Shown: positions 44,708-56,354, counted from the first letter of the stretch. The stretch is 64,000 nt of DNA from Zygnema cylindricum (GCA_037447655.1 JBBHKE010001935.1:124001-188000), one strand, 5' to 3'. The notes: a model not told the origin generated them from the sequence alone. Numbers and translations: made by a program.

Positions 44708-45033
44708 TCACACTTTATACACGCGACCGGAATCATCGCAGACGAAATATCCTCCATCGCATTTGATCTCCGGAAAGTTCTCCTTAGGTGCGACGGCCGC
44801 CTTCACCGCCTCCAGAGCCGACTCTGTAACAGCAATGATCGAAAGAGAGGCGTCAGACGAGCGAATTAGAGATACGTTTCGCACGTGCGACTGCAAAAAT
44901 GAAGGGAAAAGGAAGGTCAGAGGAGGTAAAACGTACTGTCTGGCTCCGGCATGTCTCCGATGTAATCTCCCATTACGAGTGTCACGTGACACGCTATCAT
45001 TAGAACTGTCGCTATGACAATGGTGACCGCCAT
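44708..45033 (-). CDS. Small secreted peptide gene (two exons, 70 aa)
   Basis: Minus strand: exon 1 is 45033-44937 (97 nt) and exon 2 is 44823-44708 including TGA; the 113-bp intron has a GTACGT donor and GTTACAG acceptor, phase 1. I find this frame by splicing: exon 1 starts with ATG and encodes a hydrophobic leader (MAVTIVIATVLMIACHVTLV), then GDYIGDMPEPD. Exon 2 continues KSALEAVKAAVAPKENFPEI and ends KCDGGYFVCDDSGRVYKV. The G+C content is clearly higher than the surroundings, as expected for coding sequence. Alternative acceptors in the intron lead quickly to a stop. A predicted signal peptide followed by a short mature part of about 48 aa with a single C-x6-C pair suggests a secreted peptide. 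No family recognised. The long unspliced frame across this region reads exon 1 out of frame and should not be used. Confidence 0.6.
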
Positions 45034-46081
45034 GGCCACGAACTAGCCACGTCACACTAACAGGGTTTTTTTAAACCACAAGCCAGAAAAATCCAGCACT
45101 GAAACACTTCTGTAAGGCAGTTGTATTAAAATATACGCGAATGTACAAGATAATCCCTAGCAATCCCCCTAAAATAACCGAAAAAGTAAGTAAACATACG
45201 GACACTGTACGTCGTAAATGTACGAAATATGTACGGGTACAAATCTGGTACGATTTTTATTAGCAATTCATTATTGTTACATGCGCCTTGTACGTCGTAT
45301 TCGTGAGTTTGATGCGTGAGTAATATGCGGATTGAACACCTATGGTCCTTCTATGGTCCAACGTGGTTCTTCACCGTTGATGTCCAATTCGTACGGATTT
45401 CAACTTTTTTACGAAAACTACGTAATATTCGTCTTTTTCATACTTTTCGTAAAATTCGTGTAAATTTCGCTGTACGGCCATGTACAAAAACGTACGGAAA
45501 GCGTAATCTTAGAAAATCCTTAAAAATCTTAAAAAGTACGGAAATCTAACAGAAATGTCCGAAATTGTATGAAAATGTGCCCTAACAAACCTAACAGTAC
45601 GGAATATCTACGCAAGCCGTACTGAAATGAAAAGGAGCGTACGGCAATGTACCTTGGAAACCCTAAAAATCCCCTAAATTACCCTAAAATGTACGAACAT
45701 AGACAAACACTGTACGTCTGTGTAAAATTAATGTACGGGTACAAAGCAGGGTACGCATTTTATTAACTTTTCAAAAGCGTTTGATGCGTACCTTACGTAG
45801 TATTCGTTAGTTTATACCGTGCGTAATATGCGCACGGGACATCTATGTTCTTCACTTCAACACATGGGCACGCACCATTTCCAAGATGACGCAAAATGTA
45901 CTTTGGTTCTTGCCCATTTTTCGTACGGCGTAAGATTTTCTCGTGCCCATTTTCTGTGAAAACGACGGAAAAAAACCCTTACATGAACACATGGGCACGC
46001 ACCCTTATTCGGAAAAAAACCCTTAGGGCGTGTGTCCATGTAACCGAAATTTTGAAACGTTACTTCGGAAAAAAACCCTTA
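45034..46081. other. Intergenic, GTAC-rich repeats
   Basis: Two loosely similar halves, each with 'tacgaa..tgtacgggtacaaa' words. 45850-46010 is a copy of a TIR family (ends GGGCACGCACC). A 56-bp unit containing the foldback terminus (TTAGGGCGTGTG) is tandemly doubled at 46009-46128. No gene. Confidence 0.4.
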
Positions 46082-47856
46082 GGGCGTGTGTTCATGTAAC
46101 CGAAATTTTGAAACGTTACTTTGGAATTTAGCGCAGATTTTACGGTGTACTTTTCAAACTGTTCCTATGTCATTCATTACTTGCGCTTTCATTACTTCAA
46201 ATTTGTGACAGTCGTAGACGTCTACAAAATGTGCGACAGACTACGAAACGAAATGTAGATTACTGCGAAACTTCCTAAAATAAGTGACGTCTACAAAAAC
46301 GGCGACGGTTGTAGACGTCGAGGTTTTTGTGACATCGTAGATATTTAGGGTTTTGACATTGCGAAGTCACGCCACGCTATGACGTCATTAGTACGTAAAC
46401 ATTCCGCCATGGCTTCCGATTTCTTTTATTTATCTTTTATCATTCGATATGCCGTCAAACTACGACCAAAGATATTCCAAAAAAAGATAAAAAAAATATC
46501 TTTCAATTGAAACCACCATTGCCGCATTTCATTTAGGGGAGAGAGAAATAATAGCGATCGAGTGAGAAAGAGGAAAAAAGAAAGAGGACAACATAAACTT
46601 TTGCAAAGGACCCATGAAAGAAAGTAGAGGTCCGAGACACCTGCAAGTTTTTTTCCGTACATGTTTGTCATTTTCTTATGTGCATGCTCGTGACGAGCAG
46701 TGAAAAAAATAGCGTGTACTTTCCTTCGTGCAAAAAATTTTGAAAACGTTTGACGCGTGCAATCCAGGTTACCTATTCGTTAATAGGGTGTTATTTTGAT
46801 TAAAATCAGATCGCGATTTGATTCCAGTGCAAGTGTGAAGATGAGCTGGAAGTGGGTCGCGATGATAATAACGCCAAACGCACCCTTAAAAATAAGGGTG
46901 CGTGCCCATGTGTTCTAGTAAGGGTTTTTTTCCGTCGTTTTCACAGAAAAAGGGACTTGCAAGGAGAAAATCTTACGCCATACGAAAAATGTGCAAGAAC
47001 CAAAGTACATTTTGCATCATATTGGGACTTGGACAGTACGTCAATTTGGCGTTATTATCATCGCGACCCACTTCCACATCACGCCAGCTATCTTCACACT
47101 TGTAATGGTATCAAATCGCGACCTAATTTTAACCAAAAATACACCCTATCGACGAATAGAAAGCCGATACTACAAGTGTGAAATGTCTTCGAAAACTTCT
47201 GAACGAGGGAGAGTACGTGCTATTTTTTTCTGTGCTTGACACGCGCATGTACGTACAAAAATGACAAGCATGTACGGAAAAAAATTTGTTGGGGTCTCGG
47301 ACCTCCACTTTCATTCATGGGTCCTTTGCACAAGTTTACGACGTCCTCGTCTCTCCTCATATTTCTCATTCGACCGTTCCACTTTCTCTCATCTCTAAAT
47401 GAAATGCAGCAATAATAGTATAAAATGAAAAAAAAAAAATCTTTTTTTCTGAATATTTTTGGTCTCAGTTTGATGTCATATCGAATGTTAAAAGGTAAGA
47501 AAAAGAAATACGGAAGCCATGGCGGAAAGTTTACGTGTTAATGACGTCACAAGGTAGCATGACTTCGCGATGTCACAAAACCCTAAACATCTAGAATGTC
47601 ACAAAAAACTCGACGTCTAACACCGTCGCCATTTTTGTCGACGTCACTAATTTTAGGAAGTTTTGTAGAAGTCTACATTTTGTTTCGTACTATCGTAGGC
47701 TGTCGCACATTTTCTAGACGTCTACAATTGTCACATATTTGAAAAAATGAAGCGCAAATAATGATTGACATAGGAACACTTTGAAAAGTACACTGTAAAA
47801 TCTGCGTTAAAATCCAAAGTAACATTTCAAAGTTTCGGTTACATGGGCACACATCA
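46082..47856. mobile_element. Foldback element: inverted arms of about 0.8 kb
   Basis: The left arm (46082 to about 46880) and right arm (about 47050 to 47856) are inverse copies over nearly their whole length; landmarks include 'gacgtctaca', 'ccatggc' and 'gcgacccacttcc'. The outer ends are GGGCGTGTGTTCATGTAACC and GGTTACATGGGCACACATC, flanked by TTA and TAA. The loop contains another TIR fragment that starts after TAA at 46896 (GGGTGCGTGCCCATG). No transposase is seen. Confidence 0.75.
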
Positions 47857-47859
47857 TAA

Positions 47860-48591
47860 AGGTGCGTCTCAATGAACTTCAAACTTGAAGAATTTACTTA
47901 TTATTTTAGCGCAGATCCGACGGACGCGTATTTCGGGTGTCCCTATGTGTACCAAACAAAGTTGTCACTTAAAGGCATGACGATTGTATACGTCGACAAT
48001 GCCCGTGACGGGTGTCGACAGTGTACAATCTGTGATGATGCACCAAATTGTAAAAAAATGCTTTGAACGTCGCATAACTTTACGTGACATTTGTAGACGT
48101 TTAGCCTTCTAACACTGCCGGATTTCTCTTGATTTCGTCAAATGGCATAGTACTTTTCAGACCCTTGGAAAGGAAAAATACGTACTGAGCAAAACACGAC
48201 AAAACAGAACAAATTGTGTACTTTGATGGACGCAAACGGACAAAACATAACGAATAGTGTACCTTTCGCCCTCGCTTGAATTCGTCTGATATTTTTGTAA
48301 AAAAACTTAAACGTGCGAACAAGTGTTCCTATTTGTTTTTCGAAAATACTCTATTTTAAAACACATCGGCCTCGTGTTTTAAAGAAAAGTTTGAAAATGA
48401 CATTTTTTGGCGTGGCCGTGGGTCGAAGAACACAAAACGACAACATGTAGTACATCTTAAATGCGATGATGACAAAAATGTACTTCTCCATTTTTCTATT
48501 TTTTTGTACGGTTGATACTTACGGTACAACTCTAAGTTTTACATGAAAACGACAGAAAAAAACCCTAACTTTGGTACATAGAGATGCACCC
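47860..48591. mobile_element. PIF/Harbinger-like TIR element carrying a Cys-rich ORF (732 bp, TSD TAA)
   Basis: The ends are AGGTGCGTCTCAATGAAC and TACATAGAGATGCACCC, inverse copies, flanked by TAA (47857-47859 and 48592-48594). It abuts the foldback element with the TAA between them. Confidence 0.7.
47872..48066 (+). CDS. Cysteine-rich ORF or captured exon inside a TIR element
   Basis: 64 codons from ATG. The segment from 47911 follows a splice-acceptor-like sequence (ttacttattattttag) and encodes a compact Cys-rich part: FGCPYVYQTK, then GCRQCTICDDAPNC and a final KKML. Five cysteines fall in the pattern C-x22-C-x2-C-x2-C-x6-C. There is no signal peptide in the ORF itself. It may be an exon of a secreted protein gene captured by the transposable element, or chance. 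It is not related by spacing to genes A-E. Confidence 0.35.
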   Translation: MNFKLEEFTYYFSADPTDAYFGCPYVYQTKLSLKGMTIVYVDNARDGCRQCTICDDAPNCKKML

Positions 48592-48686
48592 TAAAATGCG
48601 AAATGAACAACTATGGTCCTTAATGGTCCAACATGGTCATCAACTTAGGCCGTACTTTAAAAATCTATTTTGGTAAATGTACGGAT

Positions 48687-49486
48687 TGTTGTCTTTTTTA
48701 AAAGCTTTCATTCTCAGAGCAGCCCAGCTGCTATACAGACAGAGCAAGGCTCGTGCTATACACACAGAGCGACCTAGCTGCTATAAATCAGTGCAGTGCA
48801 GTAGCACAGCAGCAGAGCACACAGAGCAGCGCACCTGCTATACAGCAGAGCACCACAGCAACGCAGCAGCAGAGCAGCGCAGCATCAAAGCAGCGTAGCA
48901 GCAGAGTAGCGCAGCAGCGAAGCAACAACACAGACAGGACAACGCAACCACGATTATATTTGATATTGTCTGTACGGACAACGGAGCGTCTGATACTCTT
49001 TATATGATTCTACACTGGATAGAGCAACTACGATAGATACGATTCTAGTTAACTTAGTGGGTAACTGAGTGGTAGCTTAGTGATAGCCCAGTGGTAGCTT
49101 GACACATTAGTGGTAGCTTGGTGGTTTGATGTACCTCTCAAGTACAGTGGTGTTGCCAATTCAACACAAGTATAAGACTTAGGACTCAAAACATATTATG
49201 AATCCAAACTTCTAAGTAGTAAAATAACACACAGTTTTTGGGAAACTTTAGAGTATTATATCTTGAGTGTTATCTGGTCAATTGTGCTGAAACTTTGGTA
49301 GTTATCATTGTTTATGCTACTCTATATTCTAATAGAGTTTTTTGAGGTTTTGATGCTTTTATAAGAATTGGTGAGCACTTACGAGCAGCTGTTTGGTAGG
49401 ATTCTTGATAGCCTCTGAGACTGTATCATGTCTTATTATCCTACTACTGCTGCTACTCCACCTACACCAGTGGTTGTAGAACAACA
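48687..49486 (+). repeat. 5' LTR of the copia element (800 bp)
   Basis: From TGTTGTC to GAACAACA. It contains a CAG/GCA-rich stretch (48715-48935) and short 'tggtagcttagtgatagctcag' repeats (49057-49110). The gag ATG (49428) lies inside the LTR. Confidence 0.9.
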
Positions 49487-52400
49487 AGTTATGGGCTTGT
49501 CATCAAGAATTCCTATCTTTTCCGGGGATAAGTATGTTTACTGGGCTGATATGGTGGAGACACATTTTGAGAATGTCAATCTTTTAGATATCTTGGATGG
49601 TTCGCTGGATGAATCTGATGCGTCATGGTCTAAGAAAAATACGCAAGCTCGTTCTATTTTGAAATTTTGTATATCTGAGGAGTTAGCTATGTCTAGGATA
49701 AAAATGAAAAAAGCATTTGATTTCTGGAAATCCCTTAAAAGTGATTATGAAAAGGCCTATGTTAGGAAGAGCTTCTATTGGCTAGAAAAATTTGGGACTA
49801 TAAGTACACTGGCGGTACAATGGCTGAATATTCTAACAAATTTCGTATCCTTGTAGATGCACATGCTTATGCAGGTGGGGTGTTTCCTCCTTTTCAAGAG
49901 GCAACATTGCTCATGAGGGGTCTCCCTCGTAGTATGAAAGGAGCATCTGACATGCTCAAACTAAAAGATAAAGCTAGCTGGACTTTACAGTTAGCCATCA
50001 ATATTTTACTAGAAGAGGAAGCTACATCTAATATTCTCAATGTTGAGCAAGTAGAGCTTTTAATTCATACTTTGAGAGAAAATGCCAATTTAATCAGCAA
50101 AAGAATCAGTTTAAACAGTTCAGACAGTTTAATCAAGGTGGAAATAGACAATCAAACAATGTATGCTTTTATTGTAGTGAGAGAGGTCATGGATACAAAT
50201 TTTGTCCTAAGCTTAAAAAAGCTAACGATACAGGTTTATACAGGACGGGATGGCAACAAAGCCCGTTTTAAAAAGGCTTCACGCGGCCTACACCTCGTGG
50301 AAATGCACTATTTTTGGCTTCTTTGTCTCTCAAAGACGAGACTTTGACGGTTTCTACGGAGGATGATACGGATCTTTTCGCTACGGTGGCTGCGATGGAG
50401 GGTGCGAAGGACCTTGGATGGATATTGGATACAGGAGCGTCAGCCCAAATGTGCTGGAACAAGGCCATCTTCAAAAATCTGAAAACAACGCCGGAGAAAA
50501 ATATTTATTATGCTTGTGGAATGAGTGTCCAAACTCGTGCTGTGGGTGATGTGTCCTTATTAGTTGATGTAGAAGGAAAAGCAATTGAAAGGACTCTTCA
50601 CAATGTCTTATTTATGCTTGACTTTAAGAAAAATCTGTTTTCTACGTCGTTGGTAGAGAGTAAAGGCTTTGAGGTTATTTTGAAAAATGGTCGGCACGTT
50701 GTTAGCAAAAATGGCAAGGTTGCGGTTACAGGTACTAGAGATAGTAGCAAGATGTATTACATGGATATGGCTACTACTAAGGAGATTGATGTACTCCGGT
50801 GTTTTGCACTTAGATGAGTTGTGGCATAATAGATTCGGCCATGTAAACTATGATAGTTTGAGGAAAATGGTCCTTGCTGGAAAAATAGAGGGTGTATCAA
50901 TCACATATGAGCCGCTTAAAACTTGTGATGGTTGCGCTTTAGGAAAAATCCATAGATTGCCATTTCCTACAGAGTCTGAGCATCAGTCTACGAAACTTTT
51001 ACAACAAATTCATTCGGATGTCTTTGGTCCGGCGAAGGTTCCATCTGCCGGGGGGGATGAAATATATGGTCACCTTCACAGATGATTTCTCCAGGTTTAC
51101 AAAAGTTTACTTCATGAAGGAAAAGAGTGAAGTGTTTGGTCACTTCAAACACTATAAAGCATGGGCTGAAAAACTTCATAATTTACCTATTTTGCAGCTC
51201 AAATCGGACAATGGTGGTGAATATACATCAAAGGTATTTGAAACCTTTTTACTTGAGGAGGGAATAAGTCATCTATTGACAGTTTCATATTCACCGGAAC
51301 AAAATGGGGTGTCGGAAAGACTGAATAGAACTCTCACGGAGAGCTCTAGGTCGATGCTCGCATGTAAAAATGTGGATCTAAAATTTTGGGTTGAGGCTCT
51401 AAATTGTGCAGTTTATATTATTAATAGGATAGGATCAAGATCGGTAGAAACTACACCTTACAATATTTGGACAGTTAGCAAACTAGATGTTAGCCATTTC
51501 AAGGTCTTTGGTAGTCAATGCTTTATATTGGATACGTCTACAGACTGATGGAAAATGGAACTGAAGGGATTACCGGGTATTCTGTTAGGATATGATATTC
51601 ACTCAAAAGGTTATAGAGTCTTTGTGTTTGAGAGGCAGAAAATAGTTGTAGCACGGAACATCATTGTTAAAGATGAACTAGACTCCATAGTTTTTTTTCA
51701 AAGGACAGAGCAGCAAAAACAGCAAAAGGTACAAGAGTGTGTCATTTTATTTTGACTGCAAGAAATTGTCCCGTAGATTCCACAAACTGCGGTGGTGACT
51801 CCAGAGTTAGACTCTCTCCAAGTTCCTCAACAACTTCGGGTTCAGACGAACCAACAACGGTCAGTTCACACAAATTGCAACCAGCGCAATCAGCACAATG
51901 CACGGCATCCGACGATCTCAGCCTCAGAATTTCCGGAAGGAAGAAGATCAAGCAGCCGCCTGCAAGCAAGCTCTCACTTTGCCTACTCGGCAACCTCAGG
52001 GGAGCCATTCACCATTCAAGACGCCTTCTCATCACCAGAACAGAATCACTGGATCGAGGCCGAAATTAAGTCCATCATGGAGGCTCAAACATGGGAGCTT
52101 TTGGGCCTTCCTCCTGGCCGAAAAGCGATCGGCAGCAAATGGGTATTCAAGGTGAAGTTAAATTGCGATAACACCATTGAACGTTATAAGGCCAGACTTG
52201 TGGCAAAGGGGTATAATCAAAAGGAAGGAATAGATTTTGAAGAAACATTTTCTTTGTTTGTAAGATTTCCGATAGTTAGGATTTTGCTGTCTTTAGCTGC
52301 TATAGAAGGTATGGAAATACAACAGTTGGATGTAAAAACGGCCTTTTTGCATGAAGAACTAGAAGAGACCATTTACATGCAACAGCCTGAAAAGTATGTG

Positions 52401-53560
52401 GAACCAGGAAAAGAGCACTTAGTATGCAAGTTGCTAAAATTTTTGTACGGCCTAAAACAGGCCCCTCAATAATGGAATCTGAAGCTTGATGAATTCCTAA
52501 CTAGTCTAGGATTTCAAAGGATAAGTTTTGATCACTCTGTCTACGTTCTAAAGGGTGAAATTGGATAGTGTGTATAGCAGTATATGTAGATGATTTGCTA
52601 TTAATTAGCAAATCAATGGCTGAAATTAACAAAATCAAAACTGCTCTTAACTCACGGTTCGAGATGAAAGACCTCGGTGAGGCAAAATATATTTTGGGTA
52701 TCCAGGTAGAGAGGGACTGAAATAAGAAAATAATAAAATTGACTCAAAAATAGGCTATTGGAAACATGTTAGATGAGTACGGAATGCGGGGGGCAAAAGG
52801 ATGTCTAACTCCAATGGAGTTTCGACAGAAGTTAGAGGGAGAAGAGACAGAACCAGGTGTCATTGTTAGCGAGTATTTAGAGTCACGAGAGAATAATCCT
52901 ATGACAATAATACCTTATAGATAGATAGTGGGAAGCTTAATATATTTCATGAACTGTACCCGCCGTGACATTGCTGCAGCAGTCGGGGTTCTGAGCAGGA
53001 GTCTAGAAAATCCGAGAAAATCTGATCTTAATGCAGCAAGGAGAGTCTTAAGATATTTGGAAGAAACTAAAGATCTCAAACTCACTCTAGACGAAGGAGA
53101 AGTCAAGGTGCAAACATGGAGTGATGCAAGCTATGGCGATATGCCAAGTCGGAAATCTACCACGGGATTTGTTCTACAAATTGGGAACGGTACTTGTTGC
53201 TGGAGCAGCAAACTTCAAAAGGTACAGCACAGTCGACAATGGAGTCAGAATATATGGCAGCAAGCTCGACCCACAAAGAACTCTTATGGGTAAAATTCAT
53301 ATTACAAGAACTAGGATACATGCAAGTTGGTCCATAAGTGATCTGGTGTGATAACCAGGCTACCATTGCCATTGCTTCTAACCCTAGTCATCACTTCCGA
53401 AGCAAGCACATGGATGTACGATTACACTTTATAAGAGAAAAAGTGTTCTCTGGAGTGCTTAAATTATGTTATTTGCTAGATGCAAAAATGATTGCTAATA
53501 TGCTCACTTAAGGCCTTCCTGCTCCTAAGCTGAACTAATGTAGGGACATAGTGGGATTAA
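49428..53560 (+). pseudogene. copia gag-pol, disrupted
   Basis: Gag begins at 49428 (RIPIFSGDKYVYWADMVETHF is preceded by a Thr/Pro-rich start) and shifts frame near 49790. The protease is at about 50420 (DTGASAQMCW). The integrase zinc-binding region (HNRFGHVNYDSL, CDGCALGK) is at 50820-50960, and catalytic D/D/E words at 51070-51320 (FTDDFSRF, SDNGGEYTS, PEQNGVSERLNRTL). RT starts at about 52020 (SKWVFKVKL, ERYKARLVAKGYNQ, LDVKTAFLHEELEE); its YVDD lies at about 52580 after a nonsense codon (52470) and frame change. RNase H words (WSDASYGD) are at about 53120. At least five frame changes and several stops make it non-functional. Confidence 0.9.
49487..49500 (+). promoter_or_regulatory. Primer-binding site, half-tRNA type (initiator tRNA-Met)
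   Basis: AGTTATGGGCTTG directly follows the LTR. GTTATGGGC is the exact complement of the anticodon-loop region of initiator tRNA-Met (GCCCAUAAC). Drosophila copia, with GGTTATGGGCCCA after an LTR ending ACAACA, uses the same type. No 3'-end-type site (TGGTATCAGAG) is present. Confidence 0.75.
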
Positions 53561-53741
53561 GTGAATAGTTGAATTGCTGCACTGCTATACTGCCACTATA
53601 CGATAACTATTGGAGATAACCAACGCAGTGTGATGTAGTGGAACTGGGTGACTTGCTAATTGTTATATTGCTATGCTGCGATGCTGCGCTAGTTTATCAC
53701 CGCAGATGCGCTCTTATAATGAGTCTAATGATTTATGGGAG

Positions 53742-54573
53742 TGTTGTCTTTTTGGAAAACATTCAGTCTCAGAGTAGCGCAGCTGCTATATAGACAAAGC
53801 AGCGCAGCTGCCATACATACAGAGCAGCGCAGCTGCTATACAACAGAGCAGCGCAACAGCAGAGCAAACGGAGCAGCGCAGCTGGTTTACAGCAGAGCAG
53901 CGGAGCAGCAAAGCAGCGCAGCAGCAGAGCAATGCAACAGTGAAGCTGCGACACAGACAAGAGAACGCAAACACGATTATATTTGATATGGTCCGTACGG
54001 ACAATGCAGCGTCTGATATTCTTAATGTGATTCTGTACAAGAGAGAGCAAATGCGATAGATACGATTCTAGTCAACTTAGTGGGGAACTCAGTGGTAACT
54101 TAGTGGGTAACTCAGTGGTAGCTTAGTGATAGCTCAGTGGTAGCTTAGTGATAGCTCAGTGGTAGCTTAGTGATAACTCAGTGGTAGCTTGACAAATTAG
54201 TGGTAGCTTGGTGGTTTAATGTACCTCTCAAGTACAGTGGTGTTGCCTGTTCAACACAAGTATAAGACCTAAAACTCAGAACATATTATGAATCCAGACT
54301 TCTAAGTAGTAAAACTGTAGACAATTTTTGGGAAACTTCTGAGTATTATATCTTGAGTGTTGTCGGGTCAATTGTGTTAAAACTTTTGGAGTTATGAGTG
54401 TTTATTCTACTCTATTTTCTGATAGATTTTTGTGAGGTTTGAATGCTTGTATAAGAATTGGTGAGTACTTAAGATTAGTTATTTGGTAAGATTATTGATA
54501 GCTTTTGAGAGTGTATCATGTCTACTTCTACTACTACTGCTACTCCACCTACATCGGTTGTTGTAGAACAACA
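53742..54573 (+). repeat. 3' LTR of the copia element (832 bp)
   Basis: Preceded by a purine-rich end (TTTATGGGAG). It differs from the 5' LTR by substitutions and by extra copies of the 'tggtagcttagtgatagctcag' repeat (54090-54205). It contains its own ATG (54518) and 18 in-frame codons equivalent to the gag start. Confidence 0.9.
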
Positions 54574-54579
54574 CGGATA

Positions 54580-55054
54580 GGTTTAGTGATTGTCGCGTCT
54601 TCTATTATGACGCCTCACTAAACCACTCTTTTTATTTACGTGGCTCATTTTGGTTGGTTCCACGTAGATACTTAAAATCTTTAAATAATCTTCGAAGGCA
54701 AAGTCAGACCGTAGTAAGTATACTATCTACAGCGGAGGTATATCTGTATAGCATAGGTATTATGTGTACCATCTGTTTCAGCAGAGGTATTATGTGTATC
54801 AGCGGAGGTAATATCTGTACCATTTGTAACACCTAAGGTATTATCTGTAACACCGGAGGTAATATTTGTACCATCTTTATTAGCGGAGGTATTATCTGTA
54901 CCAGCGGAGGTAATATATGTACCATTTGTAACACTGGGGGTAATATAGGTAGCAGCGGATTTAATTAATGACTTGTATAGAGTGCATTGTAATGTGATAT
55001 TTAAAATTTTTAAAGGAACGACAAAAAGGCGACGGCAAACTTTGATGGTGGGAG
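54580..55054. repeat. MITE copy with expanded 21-bp minisatellite, left part
   Basis: It belongs to the family of 3370-4054, inverted. 54730-54965 holds about 11 units of CAGCGGAGGTAATATCTGTAC. A 10-bp inverted repeat (GGTTTAGTGA / TCACTAAACC) lies at 54580-54624. The copy is split by the solo LTR at 55055-56172 and resumes at 56178. Confidence 0.7.
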
Positions 55055-56172
55055 TGTTGATATATGTGTATTTTCTAAGTTTGTATTAGGATAGAAAAAG
55101 GCAAAGTCTGCCTCTAACTCCCTTCTCCAAGCCCCCACACTTGTTGTAGTCATTGAAGGTTGGGTAGGGAGATAGAGCCATGGCTGCCTAAAGCTTTTTA
55201 GAGAGACAGGTAGCAGAATATATGTAGGTTTACCAAAAGGATTGACGGACGCAAGGTTTGATCTTGATACCAGCCACCCGTCAAATAAGCCATTAGCTTT
55301 TTCCGTTAAGTCTAGGACCAATGCTAATATATATTGTGTTTGATAGGTATTTTAATAGTTACACGTAGAGATTTCCATTTAACTAGGTTAACGGATTATA
55401 GAACAAAGAATCAGTTGTACTTTAAGTACCGGGCGAAACAAGTTGTACGAATATTTGTTTCGACGGTCCGTATAAAATACTGATATAAATCGACGATCAT
55501 GGTGCGAGCCGAGATTCCAAAATGGCCGCCTTGGCGTTTTTTAGCGCCGCCACTTCGGATGACACGTGGCAAAATCTTGGAGTGTTGCGAGATCTTCGGA
55601 ATGCATGATGACAAATCCGGATGTGACAAATGTCACTATTATGGCGATGTCGTACAATGTTCGTACAAAAAGTACTCCGGCACCTTTACTTTCTTGTACG
55701 GTACAGTCATGTGATTGGTCAGTATCTCAGTACTAAGGGGTTTAGAGAGGGGTGTAGGACTTAAAATATTTTGGGTAGGAAGCTCCCTCTCCCAAAAGCA
55801 TCTTGTATAAAAGGCAAACTTTGGCCAGCCATAATTATAAACTCAGTTGACCATTTTCAATGATTCTTTTTGCTGCACACTCAGGGGAGTCCAAGCTACA
55901 CAGGGGTGTGGTCGGTTAGAGATTTTTCTTACGAGAGTGTCTGCATCTCTAAGGGAAAGTCAAAGTGGGTGAATGTGTCTAAAACTAATTTTCTACCATT
56001 GCATTCTGTGGTGGATCTGAGCACACAAAAAGTCTTATTTCACTGGGGTGAAGCTGAAACGGGGTTCTCATTGTTAACGGGTCTGGGTTATATAAACTTG
56101 GAGTCGGCACTATGTAGATTAGTTTCTTTGGATATGGGAATTCTGTGGGACAATGGAGCCTATAGAATTTCA
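55055..56172 (+). mobile_element. Solo LTR of a copia element (1118 bp, TSD GGGAG)
   Basis: Starts TGTTGATATATG and ends AATTTCA, flanked by GGGAG at 55050-55054 and 56173-56177. The sequence before (caaactttgatggtgggag) and after (cgtgacggaata) joins to match the uninterrupted repeat near 3720-3780. TATAAAAGGC at 55807 is a good LTR promoter. The LTR at the end of the minus-strand element (60567 leftwards) is homologous ('cttgttgtagtcattgaa', 'gccatggctgcc', 'atggccgccttggcg'). No internal domain is present. Confidence 0.85.
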
Positions 56173-56354
56173 GGGAGCGTGACGGAATACTTTCGTCGAA
56201 TTCGCATCCACGTTGGCTCAAGGCACATGGCGCATGCGACGTGTACTCACTTAATCGCGCGCTCATCGTGTATTTTTTTTCCTTTTTACACGCGACTCAG
56301 TTCTTGTACAGGTTCGGTTTTAGACTTCTCTTTGGCATACAACACTACACATGA

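Larger units (their letters stand above)
48687..54573 (+). mobile_element. Ty1/copia LTR retrotransposon, complete but decayed (5887 bp, TSD CGGAT)
   Basis: Bounded by CGGAT at 48682-48686 and 54574-54578. LTRs start TGTTGTC and end AGAACAACA. The order of domains is gag, protease, integrase, then RT and RNase H, as in copia. LTR divergence and many stops and frameshifts show an old copy. Confidence 0.92.

Noticed and set aside
44708-45055. Unspliced 115-codon minus-strand ORF as the gene at this place
   Set aside because: It reads the signal-peptide exon in the wrong frame; the spliced model with GTACGT..GTTACAG fits better.
48715-49007. Ser/Gln/Ala-rich ORFs in the CAG-rich tract
   Set aside because: They lie in the U3 part of the copia LTR and reflect its trinucleotide repeat; the equivalent tract recurs in the other LTR.
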